DNA of 64,000 nucleotides from Aldehydirespirator sp965116195 (GTDB taxonomy: Bacteria; Actinomycetota; Acidimicrobiia; Acidimicrobiales; Aldehydirespiratoraceae): positions 3,224,001 through 3,288,000 of the forward strand of contig OZ220491.1 in the NCBI GenBank assembly GCA_965116195.1. The letters are read 5' to 3'. Positions 9,801 through 18,600 of this stretch are shown piece after piece. How positions within the stretch are numbered: the first letter of the stretch is position 1; each line of letters opens with the position of its first letter. The translations under genes and the position numbers were made by a program. The notes beneath the pieces were generated by a model. The model ran no database searches and had not been told where the DNA came from. It was given only the letters and a program-made list of their open reading frames with translations.

Positions 9801-9989
9801 CGTACTAATGGCACCATCGCATGCTGGGGTTCTCCTTGGCACGGGGAGGTGGCGGCACCTTCGGGTACTTATAAGGCTGTGACGGCTGGTAGTTCTCATA
9901 GTTGTGCAATGAGTACTACTGATACTATTGTCTGCTGGGGTGGCGACGGGCGAGTGACAGCGCCCGAAGGTACTTTCAAGACTGGTTGA
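6864..9989 (+). CDS. Giant secreted poly-Thr / Fn3 / Calx-beta / RCC1-repeat protein
   Basis: 1041 aa. Order: signal peptide (about residues 28-56, ending SSPVSAQE); a ~50-residue module with DCYNAGGWKRSK and ATDFEYLSGNMLYEDC; a long Thr run; a second module; a Thr linker; a fibronectin type III-like domain (RPIGLSVAAAVRSASLLWVD... to VVPVTP); a third module; a run of more than 50 consecutive Thr; a Calx-beta-like domain (VADASVIEGDRGF...DEPD-like ETFVLRV); seven RCC1-like repeats; Thr run; a fourth module; and two final RCC1 repeats resembling the end of the 2233-6333 protein. A start at 6894 is also possible. Probably an extracellular adhesin or sheath protein, with Thr linkers as candidate O-glycosylation sites; this is inference. 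Confidence 0.75.
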   Translation: MYRRCNYGKFMRSTQRTVRVGAFGSGSPVRGQVWAVAVAVAMVASVLVGSSPVSAQEPAAGDPTATVDYSVHTTFEDCYNAGGWKRSKTGSDDRSFPIVPATDFEYLSGNMLYEDCVKPPPGATPYTPLTTTITTTTTTTTTTTTTTTTTTTTTTTTTTTTTTTTTTLPSDDYSVHTTYEGCFNAGGWKRSKSGTVALSYPIISSTDFDYMDGNMLDEDCVKPPLGAAPYAPLTTTTTTTTTTTTTTTTVPSRPIGLSVAAAVRSASLLWVDPGNNAITGYQYSQRKGTDNWGVWTDIAGSDAETVSHTVSGLDAGVVYQFRVRAKSTNGYSAASIVVPVTPTTPTTTTTTTTTTTTTTLPPLDFSVYVTYRDCYNAGGWKRSKTSTDGRMFPIYPATDFDYLGGNMLYEDCVSAPPGTPPITTTTTTTTTTTTTTTTTTTTTTTTTTTTTTTTTTTTTTTTTTTTTTTTTTTTTTTVPVVVSVADASVIEGDRGFEDLGFVVGLSGSPSHDVSVTVSAVSPSGSSARRGGSGRDYVGFAGRELTFAANASGDALTQTVVVRVVGDTVREPDETFVLRVKNLKSADGRVVLVGGGHKVEAIGTIVNNDRSVSSGVGFVSVGAGESHSCAIREDRTLVCWGNSSLPSVPSGTFKAVSAGSYHTCAVRVDDSVVCWGYNMLGEANAPSGTFKMVSSGSGHSCAVRVNGTLVCWGDSSLTNAPAGSFKAVSAGLYHSCAVRADNGLVCWGDDTLTDAPSGTFKMVSAGSRHSCAIRVNGMLVCWGYSSLTNAPAGAFRTVTAGQDHTCSVRVDYTLVCWGGDNTYKQNDAPTGAFTAVTAGSFHTCAIRADGTIACWGNNLYGQTTTTTTTTTTTTTTTTTTTTTTTTTLPSDDYSVHTTYEGCFNAGGWKRSKSSTVALSYPIIPSTDFDYMDGNMLFEDCVKPPPTTTTTTTTTTTATVPDNTPAKMSTISAGRAHTCAIRTNGTIACWGSPWHGEVAAPSGTYKAVTAGSSHSCAMSTTDTIVCWGGDGRVTAPEGTFKTG

Positions 9990-10053
9990 TATGCAGTCGT
10001 ACTGGCAATGTGTGAGGTCTCAGGTTTTCCTCCTCAAGTGAACACAGCCTCAC

Positions 10054-11007
10054 ATGAACACAGCCTCGAGTGAACACGACCGCTTGCCGCTGTGTGCAGG
10101 CACCGGCGGACAGGGCGGACAGGTTGAGGTGGGGGAGTTGCTGGCTCGGTGTGATTTTCCGGCCTCCGGTACTTTGGTGAATTGTGGTTTGTCCGGTGGT
10201 GCGGACTCGGCTGCGCTGGTTGCTCTGGCTTCTGCGGCTGGTTTGGGTGTGACTGCCTGGCATGTGAATCACGGGCTGAGGCGTTCGGCGGTTGACGATG
10301 CTGAGGCTGCTCGTGCGATAGCTGCCCGCTTTGGTGCGGCCTTCAAGTTGGTGAATGTCACAGTTGAGGTCGGCCCGCATCTGGAAGAGCGGGCTCGCAC
10401 GGCCCGGTACGCGGCGCTGCCGTCAGATGTGATGGTGGGCCACACCGCAGATGACCGCGCCGAGACCGTGCTGTTCAACCTTGCTCGGGGTGCGGGGTTG
10501 GCTGGTGTGGCCGCGCCTCACATGGGGGTCAATCGGCCTCTGCTGGGATTGCGTCGCCACGAGACCCAGGCTTTGTGCAGGCGCTTGGGCCTGTCTGTGG
10601 TGTCTGATCCCATGAACGAGGACATGAGCTTCGCTCGGGTCGCTGTCCGCACCGAGGTGCTTCCGGCGCTGGCTCGTGCTCTGAACCGGGATCCGGTGCC
10701 GTTGCTGAACCGACACGCTGACCTCGCGGGCGCTGCGCTTGAGGTGGTGTCAGCTCTGGCCGCGCAGCTTGACCCGACCAGCGTGGCTGACCTGTCAGCG
10801 GCTCCCAGGGCGGTGGCATCTGAGGCTCTGAGAGCCTGGATCGCAAAGGCTACGGCTTCGCCTGTGGCTGTGTCGGCAGCCTCGGTAGACCGCGTGCTGG
10901 ACGTGGTGGCGGGCAAGGCCGTTGCCACCGAGATCACCGGTGGCCACAGGGTGGCGAGACGTTCCGGCAGACTCCGGATCGAAGTATCAAACGCACGCCT
11001 GGCATGA
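10054..11007 (+). CDS. tilS: tRNA(Ile)-lysidine synthase TilS
   Basis: 317 aa. The enzyme uses ATP to attach lysine to C34 of tRNA-Ile(CAU), changing codon reading from AUG to AUA, in the cytoplasm. The N-type PP-loop SGGADS is at residues 47-52 (GLSGGADSAALVALA), followed by the family sequences AWHVNHGLR and GHTADDRAETVLFNLARGAGL. The first ~25 residues are weakly conserved and the real start may be a later GTG. Short direct repeats of gaacacagcctc precede and overlap the ATG. In many actinomycetes hpt and ftsH follow; here a further repeat-protein array follows instead. A partial second copy lies at 6597-6710. Confidence 0.93.
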   Translation: MNTASSEHDRLPLCAGTGGQGGQVEVGELLARCDFPASGTLVNCGLSGGADSAALVALASAAGLGVTAWHVNHGLRRSAVDDAEAARAIAARFGAAFKLVNVTVEVGPHLEERARTARYAALPSDVMVGHTADDRAETVLFNLARGAGLAGVAAPHMGVNRPLLGLRRHETQALCRRLGLSVVSDPMNEDMSFARVAVRTEVLPALARALNRDPVPLLNRHADLAGAALEVVSALAAQLDPTSVADLSAAPRAVASEALRAWIAKATASPVAVSAASVDRVLDVVAGKAVATEITGGHRVARRSGRLRIEVSNARLA

Positions 11008-11066
11008 GTCCACGCTGTGTGCTGACACGCGAAATCTGCACTCGGCCGGATTCTTCTGGTGCCAGG

Positions 11067-11101
11067 TTGCCGGGGGGGGGGGGGGGGCGTCGTGGTAGTC
11101 T
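11067..11101 (+). promoter_or_regulatory. G16 tract in putative phase-variable promoter
   Basis: G16 (11072-11087) lies between TTGCCG (11067-11072) and TAGTCT (11096-11101), a plausible but weak -35/-10 pair with a 23-nt spacer. The same arrangement precedes the genes at 15603 and 19722 with different run lengths. The run ends 160 bp before the ATG at 11248. Its possible role in promoter spacing is inference. Confidence 0.5.
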
Positions 11102-11247
11102 CCACTAACTCGTAGGAACGGCTCGTCTTGGTTGCGATTTTGTCACACACGGATGGGTACACCTCTTGGGCCAGTACTCTGGGCGATGGCACGCCTCCGC
11201 CCGGTACGCCAGAGCACACAAGGTTCACTTAAGAAAGATGAAAGCAT

Positions 11248-14200
11248 ATGTTCAACGCAAATAGTCACAGCCAGGCTACCCGTCGTGCCACGCGCCTGAC
11301 CAGGGGCGACCTGTCCGGGAACCGCATTCGTGGGCGTGGACCGGTTTGGGTGGTCGTAGTGGCGATGGTGGCATCGGTGTTGGTTGGTTCGTCACCGGTG
11401 TCGGCTGAGGAGCCTGCCGTTGGGGTACCGGGCACTGCTGTGGATTATTCTGTTCATACCACCTTTGAGGATTGCTACAACGCTGGTGGCTGGAAGCGCA
11501 GCAAAACCGGCTCAGACGGTAGATCCTTTCCGATAGATCCGTCCACTGATTTTGATTATCTGGGCGGGAATATGCTCTATGAGGACTGTGTCAAGCCCCC
11601 GCCCGGCGCGGCTGCCTACACTCCTCTTGCCACTACCACCACCACCACTACAACGACCACCACAACCACAACTACTACGACTACTACCACGACTACGACT
11701 ACCACGACTACGACTACCACCACATCCTTGCCGCCCGAGGATTATTCTGTTCACACTACTTATGTGGATTGTTTCAAGGCTGGTGGTTGGAAGCGCAGTA
11801 AGAGCAGTACGGCTGCCAGAGTTTACCCAATAATTCCGTCTACTGATTTCGATTACATGGACGGAAACATGCTGGACGAGGATTGTGTGAAGCCCCCGCC
11901 CAGTGCGACTGCCTATACTCCTCTTCCTACGACTTCCACCACGACGACCACGACGACGACTACTACCACGACGACGACCACCTTGCCGCCTGTGGATTAT
12001 TCTGTTAACACTACTTTTGAGGATTGTTTCAATGCTGGTGGTTGGAAGCGCAGCAAGATCAGCGCGGATGCTATGTCTTTCCCGATAGTTCCGTCTACTG
12101 ATTTTGATTATCTGGGCGGGAATATGCTCTATGAGGACTGTGTGAAGCCCCCGCCCGGTGCGGCTGCCTACACTCCTGTTGCCATCACCACCACCACCAC
12201 AACTACAACGATCACAACTACTACCACTACGACTACTACCACGACGACGACGACCACCACCACCACCACCTTGCCGTCCAAGGATTATTCTGTTCACACT
12301 ACTTATGTGGATTGTTTCAATGCTGGTGGTTGGAAGCGCAGTAAGAGCAGTACGGTGGCCAGAGTTTACCCGATAATCCCGTCTACTGATTTCGATTACA
12401 TGGACGGAAACATGCTGGACGAGGACTGTGTGAAGCCCCCGCCCGGTGCGGCAGCCTACACTCCTATTGCCACCACCACCACGACTTCAACCACCACCAC
12501 CACAACAACAACCACGACAACTGTTCCGCCTGCCGAGGAACTTGTACAGGGTGCTTCCTCTCCTGACGACGGCAACAACAACAATCCCAGAACCACCAAA
12601 AACAGCCCGCAACTCCAACAGGCAGCCACAACAACGACGACGACGACAACAACAACAACAACAACGACCACCACCAGCACGACCACGACCACAACAACCA
12701 CGGTTCCTGTTGCTGATGGCGCGTTCACCGCTATTTCTGCTGAGTATGGTCAGACTTGTGGTTTGCGCACGGATGGCACCATCACTTGTTGGGGCTACAA
12801 CCGCCTAAGGCATGAAGACCCACCCTCAGGCACTTTCACCGCGATATCAAGCGGCTCATATCATTCCTGTGGGTTGCGTTCCGACGGGTCATTCGCTTGT
12901 TGGGGACTGTATGACGATGCCAACGAACCGGCAGGTTCGCCCACGTTCAGCGCGGTGTCTGCTGGCCAGGATTATACGTGTGGGTTGCGCACCAACGGAG
13001 CGATCACCTGCTGGGGCAGCAACCGATTCGGGCGGCTGGACTCGCCCTCAGGCACGTTCAGCGCAGTATCAACCGGCATCATTCACGTGTGTGGTTTGCG
13101 TACTGATCGCACTGTCACCTGTTGGGGCAGGAACCGGTACGGCGAGTCTGATGATCCGTCGGGCACGTTCAGCGCGGTGGCCGCTGGTGCCCACCACACG
13201 TGCGGGTTGCGCACCAATGGAACGATCTCTTGTTGGGGCAGGGGCAAGGACGATTTTGATCTGACCAGGAATGATCGTGGGTTCCCGGATGATGCGCCGT
13301 CGGGCACGTTCAGCGCAGTGGTGGCCGGTAACAGTCAAACTTGTGGGTTGCGTACCGACAGGAGTGTCACTTGTTGGGGGTGGAACGGTCTCGGGCAGGC
13401 AGAAGACGCGCCAGCAGGCGAATACCGGGCTATTGCGGCCAACAGCCATCATAGTTGTGCTCTGCGCTTGGACGGCAGTGTGGTCTGCTGGGGTACCAAC
13501 AAATACGGTCAGCTGAACTCACCATCAGATGTCACTGGTGACACAGGAGCCGATGCGGTGTTTGCTTCGGTATCGGTGGGTGGGTCCCATGTGTGCGGGT
13601 TGCGCACCGACGGAACTGTTCGATGCTGGCAGGGCGAAAACCGCCATGGTGAAACCGATGTCCCTGCAGGAAGATATATTGCAGTGTCTGCAGGCTATCA
13701 GCACACCTGCGCCATACGCGCTGATCAGAACAGCGCCTTGGGTGCCATCACTTGTTGGGGCCGGAACAATCACGGCCAACTGAACGCTCCAGAAGGTCAG
13801 TTCAGGTCTGTGTCCGCCGGCGAGTATCACAATTGTGCAATCAACTCCGGTGGTTACACTGTTTGTTGGGGCAGAAATGATGAGGGGGAGGGTGACGTGC
13901 CTCACGAGAGAGTCGGTCTTCGCGAGGTTGAACGTCGTCGGTCTGCGGTTTCTGCCGGTTTTCGACACACCTGCGGCCTGGAAACAAATGGGCGAATCAC
14001 TTGTTGGGGCAGAAGCGACAGCGGTGAGACTGTTGTCCCTTCAGCCAGTTTTTCGGCAGTGTCTGTCGGTCAGCGGCATTCGTGCGGGCTTCGTTCCGAT
14101 GGTACCATTCTGTGCTGGGGTGACAACAGCAACGGTGAAACAGATGTTGCTTCTGGCAAGTACAGCGCCGTGTCGGTGGGTACCCGTCTGTCGTGTGGGC

Positions 14201-15285
14201 TGCGCACTGATGGCACCATCGCCTGCTGGGGTGACGGCAGTTTCGCCATGAATGCGGCAGCCAAGTCCAAGAGTTTCGAGGCTGTCTCAGTCGGCCACAA
14301 ACTCCTCTGTGCGTTGGACGCCGACGGTGCTGTCACCTGCTGGAAGGCAACCAGCGAGAACCAAGCAACCACTACCACCACCACAACAACCACCATCCCC
14401 TCCTCAGCGATTACTGCACCATCGGCGGCTCTTCTCAACTCAATGTCAGCAGGAGGTTATCATACCTGCAGATTGGACGCTGACAGCAACATCGACTGTT
14501 GGGGTTGGAACTACTGGGGGCAGTCAGACGGCCAGACCAACAGTCCTCTAACGGGCACCCCCCACGACAGTGAAGGATCACGCAACTATTATGGCAAGTC
14601 TGTGTCATTGTCGGGTGGGTTCAGCGCAGTAGCAGGTGGGCCTAACCACTCGTGTGGAGTGCGCGCCGACGGCACCGTTCTCTGTTGGGGCAAGAATGGC
14701 TACTATGGCCAACGAAACCCACCATTGGGCAAGTTCAGCGCGGTGGTCGCCGGTTGGTCTCATTCGTGCGGTCTGCTCACAGACGGTACGGTGACTTGCT
14801 GGGGATCCAACTACGGTCAGAGCAATGCGCCATCCGGCCAGTTCATCACACTTTCATCCAACTATACGCACACTTGCGGGTTGCGCACCAACGGCACCAT
14901 CGCCTGCTGGGGCGACAACCGGTACGGCTCGATTGACGCACCGTCAGGACAGTTCATCAATGTGTCCGCCGGTTATAAATATTCCTGCGGAGTACGAAGC
15001 AGCGGTGCCGTTGTTTGCTGGGGCGGTTCGCTGACCCAAAAGTTCGGTCAAACCGACCCACCATCTGGCCAGTTCACCATGGTGTCCGCCGGTCGTCTGC
15101 ATACCTGCGGGTTGCGCACCGACGGCACGGTCACCTGCTGGGGCGACAACTTCTACAAACAGACCGATGCACCTTCGGGACAGTTCAGCATGATAACTGC
15201 CGGTCACATGCATACCTGCGGACTACGCTCCAACGGGACCGTCGTCTGTTGGGGCGACAACCGCTTTCGTCAACTCAACCGCTAG
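11248..15285 (+). CDS. Giant secreted poly-Thr / RCC1-repeat protein (paralogue 3)
   Basis: 1345 aa with ATG 11248 preceded by aagaaag. Order: basic N-terminus (MFNANSHSQATRRATRLTRG); signal peptide (about 30-55, VWVVVVAMVASVLVGSSPVSA); four modules of the DCYNAGGWKRSK type separated by runs of up to 30 or more Thr; an Asn/Gln-rich spacer; a Thr run; 14 RCC1-like repeats with the pattern HTCGLRTDGTVTCWG; a short Thr linker (about 1050); and seven more repeats. The 14 + 7 blade count suggests three seven-bladed propellers. Most repeats have a Cys pair about 10 residues apart. It shares upstream block, N-terminus and architecture with the next two genes. Extracellular; ligand unknown. Confidence 0.77.
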   Translation: MFNANSHSQATRRATRLTRGDLSGNRIRGRGPVWVVVVAMVASVLVGSSPVSAEEPAVGVPGTAVDYSVHTTFEDCYNAGGWKRSKTGSDGRSFPIDPSTDFDYLGGNMLYEDCVKPPPGAAAYTPLATTTTTTTTTTTTTTTTTTTTTTTTTTTTTTTSLPPEDYSVHTTYVDCFKAGGWKRSKSSTAARVYPIIPSTDFDYMDGNMLDEDCVKPPPSATAYTPLPTTSTTTTTTTTTTTTTTTLPPVDYSVNTTFEDCFNAGGWKRSKISADAMSFPIVPSTDFDYLGGNMLYEDCVKPPPGAAAYTPVAITTTTTTTTITTTTTTTTTTTTTTTTTTTLPSKDYSVHTTYVDCFNAGGWKRSKSSTVARVYPIIPSTDFDYMDGNMLDEDCVKPPPGAAAYTPIATTTTTSTTTTTTTTTTTVPPAEELVQGASSPDDGNNNNPRTTKNSPQLQQAATTTTTTTTTTTTTTTTSTTTTTTTTVPVADGAFTAISAEYGQTCGLRTDGTITCWGYNRLRHEDPPSGTFTAISSGSYHSCGLRSDGSFACWGLYDDANEPAGSPTFSAVSAGQDYTCGLRTNGAITCWGSNRFGRLDSPSGTFSAVSTGIIHVCGLRTDRTVTCWGRNRYGESDDPSGTFSAVAAGAHHTCGLRTNGTISCWGRGKDDFDLTRNDRGFPDDAPSGTFSAVVAGNSQTCGLRTDRSVTCWGWNGLGQAEDAPAGEYRAIAANSHHSCALRLDGSVVCWGTNKYGQLNSPSDVTGDTGADAVFASVSVGGSHVCGLRTDGTVRCWQGENRHGETDVPAGRYIAVSAGYQHTCAIRADQNSALGAITCWGRNNHGQLNAPEGQFRSVSAGEYHNCAINSGGYTVCWGRNDEGEGDVPHERVGLREVERRRSAVSAGFRHTCGLETNGRITCWGRSDSGETVVPSASFSAVSVGQRHSCGLRSDGTILCWGDNSNGETDVASGKYSAVSVGTRLSCGLRTDGTIACWGDGSFAMNAAAKSKSFEAVSVGHKLLCALDADGAVTCWKATSENQATTTTTTTTTIPSSAITAPSAALLNSMSAGGYHTCRLDADSNIDCWGWNYWGQSDGQTNSPLTGTPHDSEGSRNYYGKSVSLSGGFSAVAGGPNHSCGVRADGTVLCWGKNGYYGQRNPPLGKFSAVVAGWSHSCGLLTDGTVTCWGSNYGQSNAPSGQFITLSSNYTHTCGLRTNGTIACWGDNRYGSIDAPSGQFINVSAGYKYSCGVRSSGAVVCWGGSLTQKFGQTDPPSGQFTMVSAGRLHTCGLRTDGTVTCWGDNFYKQTDAPSGQFSMITAGHMHTCGLRSNGTVVCWGDNRFRQLNR

Positions 15286-15293
15286 TATCGAAT

Positions 15294-15334
15294 TTCCTGC
15301 TGTTTGGAGTGATTATTCCCCTCCACGGCAGGAA
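15294..15334. repeat. Conserved 3' inverted-repeat element, copy 1
   Basis: Arms TTCCTGC (15294-15300) and GCAGGAA (15328-15334) enclose 27 nt. The same element follows the genes ending at 19274 (arms 19417-19423 and 19451-19457) and 23576 (23585-23591 and 23619-23625). There is no T run after it, so it is not a standard intrinsic terminator. It may be an RNA 3' structure or a recombination boundary. Confidence 0.65.
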
Positions 15335-15412
15335 TATCAGAGGCGGCGGGTTGCCGGAGGTTGGGAAGAGGCGTGTGCAGGCAAGATGTGACGAATATCA
15401 CAAAGAGACGGG

Positions 15413-15444
15413 TTGGCGGGGGGGGGGGGGTGTCGTGGTAGTCT
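15413..15444 (+). promoter_or_regulatory. G13 tract in putative phase-variable promoter
   Basis: G13 (15418-15430) lies between TTGGCG (15413-15418) and TAGTCT (15439-15444), spacer 20 nt. Downstream, gaacggctcgtag is duplicated in this copy only. The ATG at 15603 follows 172 bp after the run. Confidence 0.5.
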
Positions 15445-15602
15445 CCACCAAATCGTAGGAACGGCTCGTAGGAACGGCTCGTCCTGTTTGGGACTTTTGT
15501 CACACGCGGACGGGTACACCTCGGCCAGTACTCTGGGCGATGGCACGCCTCCGCCCGGTACGCCGGAGCACACAAGGGTTTACTTAAGAAAGGTGAAAAA
15601 AC

Positions 15603-18600
15603 ATGTTCAACGCAAATAGTCACAGCCAGGCTATCCGCCGTGCCAAGCGCTTGACCAAGGGTGCCCTGTCCGGGAACCGCATTCGTGGGCGTGGACCGGT
15701 TTGGGTGGTTGTGGTCGTGGTGGCGATGGTGGCATCGGTGTTGGTTGGTTCGTCACCGGTGTCGGCTGAGGAGCCTGCCGTTGGGGTACCGGGCACTGCT
15801 GTGGATTTTTCTGTTCATACTACTTTTGAGGATTGCTACAACGCTGGTGGTTGGAAGCGCAGCAAAACCGGCTCAGACGGTAGATCCTTTTCGATAGATC
15901 CGTCCACTGATTTTGATTATCTGGGCGGGAACATGCTCTACGAAGACTGTGTAGCACCTCCGCCCGGTGCGGCTGCCTACACTCCTCTTCCCACGACTTC
16001 AACGACTACTACCACCACCACGACGACCACGACTACGACCACCACCACGACAACGACGACCACGACCACCACCACCTTGCCGCCCGAGGATTATTCTGTT
16101 CACACTACTTATGAGAATTGTTTCAATGCTGGTGGTTGGAAGCGCAGCAAGAGCAGTACGGCTGCCAGAGTTTATCCGATAATCCCGTCTACTGATTTCG
16201 ATTACATGGACGGAAACATGCTTGATGAGGCCTGTGTGAAGCCCCCGCCCGGTGCGGCAGCCTACACTCCTCTTCCCACGACTTCCACCACCACGACGAC
16301 AACGACGACTACGACCACTTCCACCACCACGACTACTACAACCTTGCCGCCCGAGGATTATTCTGTTCATACTACTTATGAGGATTGCTACAATGCTGGT
16401 GGTTGGAAGCGCAGCAAGAGCAGTGCGGTTGCCAGATCTTACCCGATAATCCCGTCTACTGATTTTGATTATCTGGGTGGGAACATGCTCTATGAGGACT
16501 GTGTACGGCCACCGTCAGATGAGGGTATGTCCACAATGCTTGTCCATAGAGCAGTCCAAGCCCAGGATCAGGCCCAGGCTCGGGGTCAGGCCCAGGCTCA
16601 GGCACAGGCTGGCGATAACCCAGCCACAACCACCACCACTACAACAACCACCAGCACTACAACAACCACAACCACCACGACGACTACGGTCCCGGTTTCC
16701 GAGGTCGGGTTTACCGCTCTTTCTGCTGAACAGGATCAAACTTGCGGGTTGCGCGCCAATGGGACAATCACCTGTTGGGGTTATAACAGATACGTTCAGG
16801 AGGATCCACCTGCGGGCACGTTTACCGCAATATCCGGCGGTGCTTTTCATTCGTGTGGTTTGCGTGCCAACGGTACTGTCACGTGTTGGGGCGACAACAG
16901 ATACGGCGAGTCTGATGATCCGTCGGGCACGTTCAGCGTAGTGTCAGCTGCATATTGGCATACGTGCGGGCTGCGTACCAATGGCACCATCACCTGTTGG
17001 GGCCGCCAAGACTACTCTGTGGTGCAAGACCTGCCGTCGGGCGGGACTTTCAGTGCTGTGTCAACCGGCGGTGGACACGCCTGTGGGTTGCGTATCAACG
17101 GTACTGTCACGTGTTGGGGTAACAACAGATACGGTGAGTCTGATGATCCGTCGGGCACGTTCAGCGCAGTGTCTGTTGGCAGGGATTATACGTGCGGTTT
17201 GCGCACAGACGGGACGATCTCTTGCTGGGGACAGGGCAGAGGTGACTATCTTCTGAACAGAGATTTTCGTGGATATGAGTCTGAACCACCTTCGGGCACG
17301 TTCAGCGCGGTTACATCTGGTGATAATCACTCGTGTGGTTTGCGTACCGACAAGAGTGTTACCTGTTGGGGTTGGAACAAGTCCGGGCAGGCAGAAGACG
17401 CGCCGCCAGGTCAGTACAGGGCCATTGCAGCCGACCGCACCCATACATGTGCTCTGCGCTTGGACGGAAGTGCGGTCTGTTGGGGCTATAACAGATTCGG
17501 TCAGTTGGACCCACCTTCAGATGTCACTGGTGACAAAGAAGCCAGCTCGCCGACTTTTACCTCGGTGTCAGTGGGCGGGTCTCATGTGTGCGGGTTGCGT
17601 ACCGACGGAACTGTTAGGTGCTGGCAAGGTGAGAACGGTCACGGCGAGACCGATGTTCCTTCTGGTGAATATATCGCAGTGTCTGCTGGCTATCAGCATG
17701 CTTGTGCGATACGCGCTGCTGCGGGCAGTGTCCTGGGAACCTTGAGTTGTTGGGGCCGAAACAACCACGGCCAACTGGACGCTCCTGAAGGCCGGTTCCG
17801 GTCCGTGTCGGCCGGCGAATACCACAATTGCGCAATCAACGCTCTCAATAAAATCGTTTGTTGGGGCAGAAACGATGACGGTGAAGGTGATGGGCCTACG
17901 GACCGATTTGGAGACGAAGTACTTGAACGCTCTCGTTCAGCGGTGTCTGCTGGTTTTCGGCACACTTGCGGCCTGGAAAGGAACGGGAGAGTCACCTGCT
18001 GGGGCAGAGGTGACAGCGGCGAAACTGTTGTACCTTCAGCTGCATTCTCGGCAGTGTCTGTCGGTCAGCGGCATTCGTGCGGACTGCGCTCCGATGGCAC
18101 TGTTCTGTGTTGGGGCGACAACACCAACGGCGAAACGGATGTCGCTTCGGGCAACTACATCGCGGTGTCGGTTGGAGCTCGTCTGTCGTGTGGGCTTCGG
18201 TCTGATGGCACCATCGCCTGTTGGGGTGACGGTAGTTTCGTCTTGAGTGAGTCTGACAGGACCAAGACATTCGAGGCTGTGTCAGTCGGCTACGAGCTCC
18301 TCTGTGCGTTGGACACCGAAGGTGCTGTCACCTGCTGGAAGGCAACCGGCAAAGACCAAACAACAACCACCACCACAACAACCTCCACGCCCTCAACGGT
18401 TACCGCACCAGCTGCGGAGCTGTTCAACACCTTGTCTGCTGGCAGCCTGCACACCTGCAGATTGGACTCTGAAGGCAACGTAAACTGCTGGGGTTCCAAC
18501 CTGTTGGGACAGTCAGACGGGCAGACAAACCTACCCAAGGTCGGCAGTCGCTCATACATCATGTGGGCACACAGCTATTACGGTGAGTCTGTTTCGCTGT

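Noticed and set aside
11102..11247. Conserved leader of the repeat genes as a riboswitch
   Set aside because: GGGCG/CGCCC can pair, but no known aptamer consensus is visible and conservation among the three copies is explained by duplication.
11512..12297. Long antisense frames across the repeat-protein genes
   Set aside because: Gly/Ser/Arg-rich shadows of the Thr codons and repeat modules; the sense frames have signal peptides and conserved blades.
15294..15334. Intrinsic terminator after the third repeat gene
   Set aside because: The stem is only 7 bp with a 27-nt loop and no T run; it is listed as a repeat element instead.
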